In this document: piece after piece, positions 8,026 through 15,801 of the stretch | Layout of the letters: the number at the start of each line of letters is the position of its first letter | Numbering within the stretch: the stretch's first letter is position 1 | Assembly: GCA_014656495.1 (NCBI GenBank) | Contig: BNCN01000002.1 | Span: 698,939 to 762,938, forward strand | Reading direction: 5' to 3' | Length of the DNA stretch: 64,000 nt | From: Comamonas sp. KCTC 72670 | GTDB taxonomy: Bacteria; Myxococcota; Myxococcia; Myxococcales; Myxococcaceae | Translations under genes and position numbers: made by a program | Notes under the pieces: generated by a model | Seen by the model: the letters and a program-made list of their open reading frames with translations, nothing else | What the model was told of the DNA's origin: nothing | The model's database searches: none

Positions 8026-8042
8026 CCTATTATTTCGTACCC

Positions 8043-9647
8043 ATGCAGGACGACATCTCAGGCGCCATCAAAGGCCCGAAGGACGCGCAGGACCTCATCG
8101 AGCTGGCCACCGCGGAGGACTCCGTGGGGGACCTGCTCCGCCGGGGGCTCGACTGGCTGACGCGGGTGGTGCGCTTCGACCTGGCCACGGTGTTCCTGCT
8201 CAAGGAGGGGCGGCTGGTGTCGGTGGCCGCGCGAGGGCCGCTGGCCAACGCGAAGGTGCGGCAGCACTCGCTGAAGCTGTCGGAGTTCCCCTCGCTGCGC
8301 CAGGCGCTGGAGACGCGGCGGGCAAAGGCCTTCACGGAGGATGACCACGCGCACGGCGACGGCGACCCGTTCGACGGCGTGCTGGATTTGCCGCCGGGGC
8401 ACTCGTGCATGGTGGTGCCGCTGTGCGCGGGCGAGCGCTGCTACGGCGTGTTGTCCCTGGACCGCGCCGAGTGCGAGACGTACCCGCAGCCCGTCGTGGA
8501 CCTGGTGGAGGTGTACGGGCAGATGCTGGCCACGGCGCTCCAGTCCGCCGAGCAGCGCGTGACCTTCGAGCGGCTCCACCGGCAGGACCACGAGCACGCG
8601 AAGCTGCTGGAGGCGCAGCTCGGAGGCGACTCGGAGGGCATCCTCGAGACGTCGCGGAGTCCGGTGATGCGCGACCTGTCTCGGCGTGCGCGGCAGGTGG
8701 CGGAGACGGACACGCCGGTCTTGATTACCGGTGAGACGGGCACGGGCAAGGAGCGGCTGGCGCGGGCCATCCACCGTTGGAGCGCCCGGGCGGACCAGCC
8801 CTTCGTCACGCTCAACTGCGCGGCCATTCCGGAGGGGCTCCTGGAGAGTGAGCTGTTCGGTCACGTGAAGGGCGCGTTCACCGGCGCCACGAAGGACCGG
8901 GCCGGGCGCTTCCAGATGGCGCACGGGGGCACGCTGCTCCTGGACGAAGTGGGCGAGTTGCCCTTCGACCTGCAGGCCAAGCTGCTGCGCGCCCTCCAGG
9001 AGAAGACGTTCGAGCCGGTGGGCAGCGACAAGACGGTGCGCGCGGACGTGCGCATCCTGGCGGCCACGCACGTGGACCTGCAGCAGGCCATCGCGCAGAA
9101 GCGCTTCCGTGAGGACCTCTACTACCGGTTGAGTGTGTTCCCGCTGCGGCTGCCGCCCCTGCGCGAGCGGCGTGAGGACCTGCCGCAGCTGTGCGACTTC
9201 CTCCTGGAGGAGCAGTCGCGCCGGACGGGGCGCCGGGGCATGCGCGTGACGCCCGAGGGGCTGGCGCGGCTGGAGACGTACGGGTGGCCGGGCAACCTGC
9301 GCGAATTGGCGAACGCGCTGGAGCGGGCCACCATCCTCACCCGGGGCAATGCGCTGGGGCCGGAGGCCTTCGACATGCCCACGCGGGGGGCCTCGGTGGC
9401 CGCTCCTTCCGCGGAGCCCGTGGCCTCCGTGGCTCCCGCCTCGAGTGAGCCGAAGCTGGCGCCGGTGCTCACGCTGGCGGCGGTGCAGCGCGAGCACATC
9501 CTGCGGGTGCTCACGCTCACCCGGGGCCGCGTCTACGGTGAGGGCGGCGCGGCGGCGCTGCTGGGTCTCAAGCCGTCCACGCTCCAGAGCCGGATGAAGA
9601 AGCTGGGCATCGCCCGGCTGGAGCAGTTCGTCGTCGACGAGGCGTGA
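8043..9647 (+). CDS. Sigma54-dependent activator, GAF-AAA+-Fis
   Basis: A 534-residue enhancer-binding protein. Residues about 20-170 form a GAF-like sensor, with [14 protein letters not shown] near the start and the CYGVLSLDR strand near the end. Residues about 200-430 are the AAA+ domain with Walker A GETGTGKE, the sigma54-contacting loop [14 protein letters not shown], Walker [13 protein letters not shown] and the C-terminal GWPGNLREL motif. A Pro/Ala-rich linker leads to a Fis-type HTH ([20 protein letters not shown]). The ATG at 8043 is chosen because the frame upstream runs through promoter repeats. The architecture resembles NorR/FhlA. Its divergence from ahpC with sigma54 promoters on both sides suggests it senses an oxidative or nitrosative signal and activates ahpCD. 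Confidence 0.85.
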   Translation: MQDDISGAIKGPKDAQDLIELATAEDSVGDLLRRGLDWLTRVVRFDLATVFLLKEGRLVSVAARGPLANAKVRQHSLKLSEFPSLRQALETRRAKAFTEDDHAHGDGDPFDGVLDLPPGHSCMVVPLCAGERCYGVLSLDRAECETYPQPVVDLVEVYGQMLATALQSAEQRVTFERLHRQDHEHAKLLEAQLGGDSEGILETSRSPVMRDLSRRARQVAETDTPVLITGETGTGKERLARAIHRWSARADQPFVTLNCAAIPEGLLESELFGHVKGAFTGATKDRAGRFQMAHGGTLLLDEVGELPFDLQAKLLRALQEKTFEPVGSDKTVRADVRILAATHVDLQQAIAQKRFREDLYYRLSVFPLRLPPLRERREDLPQLCDFLLEEQSRRTGRRGMRVTPEGLARLETYGWPGNLRELANALERATILTRGNALGPEAFDMPTRGASVAAPSAEPVASVAPASSEPKLAPVLTLAAVQREHILRVLTLTRGRVYGEGGAAALLGLKPSTLQSRMKKLGIARLEQFVVDEA

Positions 9648-9666
9648 GCCCGTTTCGGCTCACGCC
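9641..9666 (+). terminator. Hairpin at the end of the activator gene
   Basis: Perfect 10-bp arms GGCGTGAGCC and GGCTCACGCC around the loop CGTTTC. The stop codon is inside the left arm. There is no T-run, as is common in very GC-rich genomes. It lies between convergent genes. Confidence 0.6.
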
Positions 9667-9747
9667 CTCCCGAAGGCGGCGATTTCCTCGAGGCTGCGCC
9701 GGCCGCGGGGCAACCCCGAGGCCGGGTGAGGCTTGGGACGACGCCTG

Positions 9748-11112
9748 CTAGCTGACCCGCGGGGCCTGCGGCGCCACGGGGTAGGTGCCCCGCTGGCCGA
9801 AGGGCGGGTCGAACAGCGCCGGGTCCGACTGCCGCGAGCGGAAGAGGTCGACGATGTAGTTCATCCGCTGGTCCAGCTGGCTCCAGTCCTTCGCCCCGGT
9901 GCCCTTGAGGCTGTCGGGGCTCTTGTCGAGCTGGTCCAGGAGCACGCGCAGCTCGGGGTTCTCGATGGTGCGCAGGTGCGGCGGGAAGATTGTCGACTCC
10001 ATGCCCGCGGGCGGCGGCAGGTCGTTCCCCAGCTTCAGCGCCTCGCCCGGCACCGCCAGCTTCATCATGTGCTCGGTGGCCAGCCGGCGGAAGACGCTCG
10101 CGGCGCCATCCACCACGGGGTTCAGCGCCGCGTCCACCAGGCCCGTCTTGAGCGCCGCCTTGCCCGCCAGGTTCGCGGGGAAGGGGAGCGCGTTGATGTG
10201 CGCCTCGATGGTCTGCTTGAGGATGCCGCGGAAGGTCTCCTTCACCGGAGCGTTGAGCGCCTTCTCGACGTAGGGCTGCAGCCGCGTCTGCTCGTGCAGG
10301 CCCACCTTGTCGTTGGCCAGCAGCATCAGCTCGGCCTTCTTGTTCGGGTCCTTCTCGAACATGGCCTGGGCGTAGTGGCCGAAGGCTTCCTTCAACACCG
10401 GCTTGTCCGCCGGGAAGCCGTTCAGGTACTGCGCCACCTTCGCGGCGTCATACTGGGTGTCGCCCTGGAACGTCTCCACGAAGCGGGCGAACTCCTGGCC
10501 CACTTCCTCGAACACCACCTTGTTGCCGTCCGCGATGGACTGGCTGACGTTCTGGAGCGCCTGGTTGCCCGCCGCGGCGATGTCGCCCAGCGGCAGCGCG
10601 GGCAGGCCCAGCTTGCGCAGCAGGTCATCCACCTTGGACAGCGGCCCCATCACGTTGTCCGCCTGCTTGAGCGCGTCCGTGAAGAACTTGGGCATGTCCT
10701 CGCCGCGGATGCTCACGCCGGCCTGCTTCGACGCCCAGGTCGCGAAGGTGGACCAGTTCGCGTTCTCCGTGCCGAGGAGCTGCCCCATGGCGTTGGACAG
10801 GTCCGAGTAGCCTTGCGTGATGGCGTAGTTGCGCGCCACCGGGTCCTGCATGGCGGCGATGTCCCGCACCTGCGCGGCGGTCGGATAGCTGCCCGGGGTG
10901 ACCCGCGAGCCCTGCGCCGCCGCCGTGGGGCTGTTCAGCGCCACCAGGGGCTGCCGCGAAGCCGGGGACTCGAACTGCGACACCCCGGACATGCCGGGCC
11001 GGTTCGTCCGAGCCTGGGGCTGGGGCTTCACTTCGTTGCGAGCGGGACGCGGCGGCTCACGGGGCTCGGTGGGACGGGCCGGGGCGCGGGAGGAGATTCT
11101 GGGGGGCGACAT
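9748..11112 (-). CDS. Unrecognised protein, paralogue 1 of a tandem pair
   Basis: A 454-residue protein I cannot assign to a family. Residues 1-75 are Pro/Arg/Ser-rich and probably disordered. The remainder is helical in character, with landmarks ENANWSTFATWASKQAG (near residue 115), MGPLSKVDDLLRKLGLPALPLGDI, FGHYAQAMFEKD, RRLATEHMMKLAVPG, and a C-terminal QRMNYIVDLFRSRQSDPALFD. There is no signal peptide or obvious membrane segment. The downstream neighbour on the same strand (11267-12622) is a close paralogue over about 375 residues, with most landmark motifs identical. Divergence is concentrated in the N-terminal tail. Both genes share a conserved upstream element, suggesting recent duplication with retained regulation. 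Confidence 0.7.
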   Translation of the reverse strand: MSPPRISSRAPARPTEPREPPRPARNEVKPQPQARTNRPGMSGVSQFESPASRQPLVALNSPTAAAQGSRVTPGSYPTAAQVRDIAAMQDPVARNYAITQGYSDLSNAMGQLLGTENANWSTFATWASKQAGVSIRGEDMPKFFTDALKQADNVMGPLSKVDDLLRKLGLPALPLGDIAAAGNQALQNVSQSIADGNKVVFEEVGQEFARFVETFQGDTQYDAAKVAQYLNGFPADKPVLKEAFGHYAQAMFEKDPNKKAELMLLANDKVGLHEQTRLQPYVEKALNAPVKETFRGILKQTIEAHINALPFPANLAGKAALKTGLVDAALNPVVDGAASVFRRLATEHMMKLAVPGEALKLGNDLPPPAGMESTIFPPHLRTIENPELRVLLDQLDKSPDSLKGTGAKDWSQLDQRMNYIVDLFRSRQSDPALFDPPFGQRGTYPVAPQAPRVS

Positions 11113-11120
11113 GTCTTCTC

Positions 11121-11145
11121 AGTATCGGCGGAAACCGGAAGAAGT
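11121..11145 (-). promoter_or_regulatory. Conserved upstream element of paralogue 1
   Basis: The + strand reads AGTATCGGCGGAAACCGGAA, followed by gaagtt. The same pattern (AGTATCGATGGAAAACCGGAA) occurs at 12629-12654 in front of paralogue 2, at nearly the same distance from the start codon. It is probably the shared promoter region; GATACT on the minus strand could serve as a -10 hexamer. Confidence 0.5.
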
Positions 11146-11266
11146 TGCGTCCGCTGGGACGGAGCGTGAAACACACCCTGCCCGGGAGGAAGTCCGGCTC
11201 CGGGCTTGCTGCCGACGTCCCGGGTGCGGCCGTTCCACGGGCTGTCCTCGCACGACGCCCTGACGT

Positions 11267-12622
11267 TCAGGCGACCCGGGGGGCGGGTGCCGGGGGCACC
11301 CCGGGGTAGGTGCCGGCGCGGCCGAAGGGCGGGTCGAACAGCGCCGGGTCCGACTGCCGCGTCCGGAAGAGGTCGACGATGTAGTTCATCCGCTGGTCCA
11401 GTTGGCTCCAGTCCTCCGCGCCGGTGCCCTCGAGGCTGTCGGGGCTCTTGTCGAACTCGGCGAGCAGCGCGCGCAGCTCGGGGTTCTCGAGGGTGCGCAG
11501 GTGCGGCGGGAAGAGCGTCGACTCCATGCCCGGAGGTGGTGGCAAATCGTGGCCCAGCTTGAGCGCGCCGCCGGGCACCGCGAGCTTCATCATGTGCTCG
11601 GTGGCGAGGCGGCGGAATGCACGGGCCATGGCGTCCACGACCGGGAGCAGCGCCGCGTCCACCCCGCCCGACTTGAGGGCCGCCTTGCCCGCGACGTTGG
11701 CGGGGAAAGGGAGCGCGTTGATGTGCGCCTCGGTGGTCTGCTTGAGGATGCCGTGGAAGGTCTCCTTCATCGGAGCGTTGAGCGCCTTCTCGATTTGCGG
11801 CTGGAGCCGCCGTTGCTCATGCAGGCCGACCTTGTTGTTGGCCAGCAGCATCAGCTCGGCCTTCGTGTTGGCGTCCTGTTCGAACATGGCCTGGGCGTAG
11901 TGGCCAAAGGCCTCTCTCAGCACGGGCCTGTCGACGGCGAAAGCACTCAGGTATTGCGTCACCTTCGCCGCGTCGTAATGGCTGTCGCCCTGGAAGGTGT
12001 GCACGAAGCGTGACAGCTCCTGGCCTACTTCCTCGAACACGCGCTTGTTGCCTTCGGAGATGGCCAGGCTCACGTTCTTGAGCGCGTCATTGCCGGCGGA
12101 GCCGATGTCGCCCAGCGGCAGCGCGGGCACACCGAGTTTGCGCAGCAGGTCGTCCACCTTGGACAGCGGGCCCATGACGCTGTCGAGCTTCTTGAGCACG
12201 TCGGTGAAGAGCCTGGGCATGTCCTCGCCGCGGATGCTCACGCCGGCCTGCTTCGACGCCCAGGTCGCGAAGGTGGACCAGTTCGCGTTCTCCACCCCGA
12301 GCAGATGCCCCACCGCGTTGGACAGGTCCGAGTAGCTCTGCGTCACCGCGTGGTTGCGCGCCACCAGGTCCTGCATGGCGCAGATGGCCCGGATGTCCTC
12401 GGCGGAGGGATAGCTGCCCGGGGCCACGCCCTGCCACGGAAAGCAGGCTTCGACGGCGGACGGTGGCTCCGGTGGTGGGAATGAGGCCAACAGCTCGGGC
12501 TGGGAGACATCATGCGAGGACGCATGTTCCGAGGTCCTCAGCTCGTTGCGAGGAGGACGCGAGGCCTCCCCGGTCTCCGAGGTGGGGGCGGGGGACTGGG
12601 TGCCGGTGGAGGGCGTCTTCAT
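11267..12622 (-). CDS. Unrecognised protein, paralogue 2 of a tandem pair
   Basis: A 451-residue paralogue of the product at 9748-11112. The core is near identical in many stretches, including ENANWSTFATWASKQAG and MGPLSKVDDLLRKLGVPALPLGDI, and the end has QRMNYIVDLFRTRQSDPALFD. The N-terminal 75 residues differ and are again Pro/Ser/Thr-rich. I place the start at the ATG (complement of 12620-12622), which lies just after the upstream element shared with paralogue 1; the frame is open further upstream but would run through that element. The function is unknown. No membrane segment, metal motif or nucleotide-binding loop is visible. Confidence 0.7.
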   Translation of the reverse strand: MKTPSTGTQSPAPTSETGEASRPPRNELRTSEHASSHDVSQPELLASFPPPEPPSAVEACFPWQGVAPGSYPSAEDIRAICAMQDLVARNHAVTQSYSDLSNAVGHLLGVENANWSTFATWASKQAGVSIRGEDMPRLFTDVLKKLDSVMGPLSKVDDLLRKLGVPALPLGDIGSAGNDALKNVSLAISEGNKRVFEEVGQELSRFVHTFQGDSHYDAAKVTQYLSAFAVDRPVLREAFGHYAQAMFEQDANTKAELMLLANNKVGLHEQRRLQPQIEKALNAPMKETFHGILKQTTEAHINALPFPANVAGKAALKSGGVDAALLPVVDAMARAFRRLATEHMMKLAVPGGALKLGHDLPPPPGMESTLFPPHLRTLENPELRALLAEFDKSPDSLEGTGAEDWSQLDQRMNYIVDLFRTRQSDPALFDPPFGRAGTYPGVPPAPAPRVA

Positions 12623-12628
12623 TCCCCT

Positions 12629-12654
12629 AGTATCGATGGAAAACCGGAAAAGTT
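12629..12654 (-). promoter_or_regulatory. Conserved upstream element of paralogue 2
   Basis: Matches the element at 11121-11145: AGTATCG, two variable bases, GGAAA(A)CCGGAA, a purine, then AAGTT. Conservation outside coding sequence between duplicated genes supports a regulatory role. Confidence 0.5.
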
Positions 12655-12791
12655 CTGAGCCCTGCCCCGCGGGGCATGTCGGACCTCTGAGGTAGGAATG
12701 GGTGGACATGCTGTTGCAGGTGGGGTTCCACTTGGGAAGGGCAGGGCGGATGATGGAGTGGTGGGAGGCGGTTGGCCTGGGGAGTTCCAAG

Positions 12792-13400
12792 ATGGGGAAT
12801 GAGACGAAGCGGCCTGCGACCTACGACGACCTGGTGGCGTTGCCCGAGAACATGGTCGGGCAGATTGTTGATGGAGAGCTCATCGCGCAGCCGCGTCCGG
12901 CGAGCCCGCACGCGGTGGCGCACTCTGTTCTTGGGGGACTGCTGCTCGCCCACTTCCAGGTGGGACAGCGTTCCCCCGCGGGCTGGTGGATTGTTTATGA
13001 GCCTGAGCTGCACTTCGCTCAAGACGTCCTGGTCCCGGATATTGCCGGATGGCGCCGCGAGCGCATGCCGATGATGCGGCATGTTCCGTTCTTCACGCTC
13101 GCTCCCGACTGGGTGTGTGAGGTGCTGTCACCGTCGACGCGGAACCTGGACCGGAATCGCAAGCGGGAAATCTACGCGCGTGAAGGCGTTGGGCATGTGT
13201 GGCTTGTGGACCCTGCCGCTCGGACGCTGGAGTCCTTCGCTCTGCGGAATGGAGATTGGGTTCCGCTGGGCCAGTACTTCGGGATCGAACGTGTTCGAGT
13301 GGCACCGTTCGAGGAGCTGGAACTGGACCTGGCGCTGTTGTGGCCTCCAGAACTCGAGGTGCGTGAGCCGGGCGAAGACGGCGCGCTCTATGGGGAGTGA
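12792..13400 (+). CDS. Uma2-family (DUF820) putative endonuclease
   Basis: A 202-residue protein with the PD-(D/E)XK-type Uma2 fold. It shows IVDGELIAQPRPASPHAVAHS near the N-terminus, the core VLVPDIAGWRRERM (Asp strand) and CEVLSPSTRNLDRNRKREIYAREGVGHVWLVDP (the E-V-L-S strand and following helix), which are the family landmarks. These proteins are abundant in cyanobacteria and myxobacteria and their biological role is not settled. The ATG at 12792 is preferred to upstream starts because GGGGAG lies 7 bases before it. The 3' end overlaps the convergent pxpC gene by 13 bp. Confidence 0.85.
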   Translation: MGNETKRPATYDDLVALPENMVGQIVDGELIAQPRPASPHAVAHSVLGGLLLAHFQVGQRSPAGWWIVYEPELHFAQDVLVPDIAGWRRERMPMMRHVPFFTLAPDWVCEVLSPSTRNLDRNRKREIYAREGVGHVWLVDPAARTLESFALRNGDWVPLGQYFGIERVRVAPFEELELDLALLWPPELEVREPGEDGALYGE

Positions 13401-14275
13401 CGCTCGCCGAGGCCCAAGCGCTCCGCGAACTCTCGCCACGCGTGCCGTGCCTCGTCGAGGCTGACTCCCTGGAACCGGACCGGCGTTCCGGGACGCCGTG
13501 CGCACAAGGTGCCCCAGTCGGCGCGGATGACGGTGGCGATGAGCGGATAGCCCCCTGTGGTCGGATGGTCCGGGCCCAGCACGATGGGTGTGCCCGACAG
13601 CGTGACTTGGATGGCGCCCCGCACCATGGGCCGGGACGTGCCCGCGCCTTCGTCTCCGTGGGTGAGCGCTGGGCCTTCGAGCCGCATCCCCACGCGGTCG
13701 CTCGACGCGGAGACGGTGAAGGTTGCTGACAGGAGCGTGGCCACGGTGGCTGGCTCGAAGCGGCGCGTGTCCGGTCCGAGCGTGACGCGGATGGGCGCCG
13801 CTGTGTCGAGCGTGTCGCCGAGCGCCTGGAACGACGCGGGCGCGTTCGCGGCACCGAGCGGAAGCGTGTCCCCCGCGCGGAGGAGCCGGCCCGCATGTCC
13901 GCCCAGCTTTGCGACCAGGAGCGTGCCGCGTCCTCCCAGGACCGCGGGGACCGCGAGGCCGCCCTCCACCGCCACGTAGCGCACGCTGCGCGTCTCGGGG
14001 GCGGGGACCAGGAGACTCTCGCCGTCCGCCAGGGTGTGGATGCGGCCATCCACGGAGACGCGGAGCGGTCGTCCCCTGGCGCGCAGCTCCACGCGGCCAA
14101 AGGCTTCCAGGGCCGCCGCCCAGTGAGGGTTGCCGACGGTGCGATTGGACAGGGCCAGCAGCTCCGGCACCAGTGGCCCTCCGGGCGGCACGCCGTGGTG
14201 CATCTGCCCTGGGCGTCCTGTGTCCTGCACCGTCACCGGTGCGCCCACGCTGATGATGTCGAGCGAGCCCGTCAT
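13388..14275 (-). CDS. pxpC: 5-oxoprolinase subunit C (biotin-dependent carboxylase-like, KipA)
   Basis: A 295-residue protein of the KipA/PxpC family. It begins IISVGAPVTVQDTGRPGQMHHGVPPGGP, the typical opening of the carboxyltransferase-like fold, and contains LGPDHPTTGGYPLIATVI, the conserved C-terminal segment. Together with PxpA and PxpB it converts 5-oxoproline, a spontaneous damage product of glutamine and glutamate, to glutamate with ATP. Its ATG overlaps the stop of the pxpA-pxpB fusion (ATGA), so the two are translationally coupled. The frame upstream is open, but this start fits both the family N-terminus and the overlap. Confidence 0.88.
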   Translation of the reverse strand: MTGSLDIISVGAPVTVQDTGRPGQMHHGVPPGGPLVPELLALSNRTVGNPHWAAALEAFGRVELRARGRPLRVSVDGRIHTLADGESLLVPAPETRSVRYVAVEGGLAVPAVLGGRGTLLVAKLGGHAGRLLRAGDTLPLGAANAPASFQALGDTLDTAAPIRVTLGPDTRRFEPATVATLLSATFTVSASSDRVGMRLEGPALTHGDEGAGTSRPMVRGAIQVTLSGTPIVLGPDHPTTGGYPLIATVIRADWGTLCARRPGTPVRFQGVSLDEARHAWREFAERLGLGERHSP

Positions 14276-15561
14276 CCGCCCACCTGCTCGAAGCGCACGC
14301 GGTCTCCGAGCTGCAGCGCCGCGCCCTGCTCGGGCGTGAAGGCCGTGAAGTCCAGCGCGGTGCCGATGAGGTTCCAGCCGCCCGGTGACGCGAAGGGATA
14401 GACGCCGGTGCGCTCTCCGGCGATTCCCACCGCCAGGGCGGGGACTCGGGTGCGAGGCGTGGACAGCCGGGGCACGGCGATGCGCGGGTCCACTTCTCCG
14501 AGATAGGCGAACCCTGGCAGGAAGCCCACGCAGCGCACGGTGTACTCGCGGGCGGTGTGGCACCGGGCGACCTCGGCCTCCGTGAGGCCCGCGCGTGCCG
14601 CGACCGCGTGCAGGTCCTGCCCGTCGTAGCGCACGCGAATGGTCGTGAGGGGCCGCTCCCCATTCGTCGGGGGAACGCGCAGCAGCCGCGCCAGCGCGAG
14701 CCTCGGCTCCTCGGGAGGGGCGTCCGGGCGGAAGTACACGCAGGCGTGTTCCTCGGTGATGACGGCGTCCAGCACCCGCGGCAGTGCACTCAGCGCATCC
14801 CGCGCCGCGCGCCGCTCGATGCCTTCGGGGAGCACCAGTCTCAGGGCGCCATCGCCGAGCGGCTCGGAGGGCAGGGCGAGTGCGTCCAGCGTGGCGCGGA
14901 CCTCGCGCGCCAACTCCACGGCGCCCGGCGTGTCACCGTGCACGCAGACGGTGTCCACGTTGCCGCTCGTGGCGAGCCGGACGGTGTTGGCCCGCGCCAG
15001 CGCGTGGTCCGTCAGCACCGCGCCCGGTTGTCCGCGTGGAATGAGCGAGCCATCCGGCAGCGTGCCCCGGTCCGCGAAGCCCTCGCGCGCGTACGAGAGC
15101 CCCGCTGCCCGGGCCGCATCGCGCAGTGCGCCCGCGCCCGGCCCGATGAGGGTGACGTCCGTCCCCAGCGCGGACACCACGCCATCCACCACGGCGCGGG
15201 CCAGCGCCGGAGCGGCATTGGCCGCGTGGTACAGCGCGCCGTGAGGCTTGGCGTAGCGCACGGGCAGCCTGCGCTCGGTGGCGAGGGCGCGGAGCCGTGC
15301 GCACTGGGCCTCGATTTGGTTCCGCAGTTGCTCCGGCGTCACGTCGAGCGCGCGGCGGCCGAAGCCTTCCCGGTCTTCGTAGGACGGGTGCGCTCCGGCT
15401 CGGGCGCCGTGCCGCTCGCACAGCTCCAGGGCGTGGCGCATGGAGGCGTCATCTCCCGCATGTCCGCCACAGGCGATGTTGGCGATGTGCGCCAGGGCGT
15501 AGAGCTGCGCGTCTTCTCCGGGCAGTTCACCCAGGTCGACGTTGAGGAGGCACTCCGTCAT
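14272..15561 (-). CDS. Fused 5-oxoprolinase subunits A and B (PxpA-PxpB)
   Basis: A 429-residue polypeptide that joins two normally separate proteins. Residues 1-230 are PxpA (LamB/YcsF): LLNVDLGE, ANIACGGHAGD, GAHPSYEDREGFGRR and YAKPHGALYH are the family motifs. Residues about 236-429 are PxpB (KipI): GDGALRLVLPEGI, then IRVRYDGQDLHAVAARAGLT, CVGFLPGFAYLGEVD and SPGGWNLIGTAL. PxpB normally starts as its own protein; here the junction is a short PSEPLG linker with no internal stop. The ATG at 15561 gives the family N-terminus. A perfect 22-bp palindrome lies 62 bp upstream. The reaction is ATP-dependent 5-oxoproline hydrolysis with PxpC. Confidence 0.88.
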   Translation of the reverse strand: MTECLLNVDLGELPGEDAQLYALAHIANIACGGHAGDDASMRHALELCERHGARAGAHPSYEDREGFGRRALDVTPEQLRNQIEAQCARLRALATERRLPVRYAKPHGALYHAANAAPALARAVVDGVVSALGTDVTLIGPGAGALRDAARAAGLSYAREGFADRGTLPDGSLIPRGQPGAVLTDHALARANTVRLATSGNVDTVCVHGDTPGAVELAREVRATLDALALPSEPLGDGALRLVLPEGIERRAARDALSALPRVLDAVITEEHACVYFRPDAPPEEPRLALARLLRVPPTNGERPLTTIRVRYDGQDLHAVAARAGLTEAEVARCHTAREYTVRCVGFLPGFAYLGEVDPRIAVPRLSTPRTRVPALAVGIAGERTGVYPFASPGGWNLIGTALDFTAFTPEQGAALQLGDRVRFEQVGG

Positions 15562-15622
15562 GCGGCGCACGGTACGCGAGCGGCGCTTCGGGTGCAGCCA
15601 TCCCAGAAGCCGGAGGCGCTGG

Positions 15623-15644
15623 CGTTCCATCGGACGATGGAACG
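15623..15644. promoter_or_regulatory. Perfect palindrome upstream of pxpA-pxpB
   Basis: Arms CGTTCCATCG and its exact complement around a GA centre, 62-83 bp in front of the fused pxp gene. The length and symmetry fit a dimeric repressor site. No regulator gene is adjacent. Confidence 0.5.
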
Positions 15645-15657
15645 GGAAGTCTCACGC

Positions 15658-15695
15658 ACCACCCCGGGGCTGGGGCCGGTTGGCACCGGGGTGGT
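15658..15695 (-). repeat. Inverted repeat in the pxp-cytochrome gap
   Basis: Perfect 10-bp arms ACCACCCCGG and CCGGGGTGGT with an 18-base loop. It could be part of the pxp promoter region; the cytochrome gene ends 107 bp further along on the same strand. There is no T-run. Confidence 0.35.
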
Positions 15696-15801
15696 ACGCG
15701 CCCGGACGGGACGCCTCGACGAGGCACTGTCCGGGAACCTCCACCCTGGATACGTCCACGGGGATTTTCCCCGGTCATTTCCAGGACGTTTCCCGGCGGC
15801 T

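Noticed and set aside
13128..14789. A 553-codon minus-strand frame over pxpC and Uma2
   Set aside because: Different frame from pxpC, no motifs, and atypical Arg/His-rich composition.
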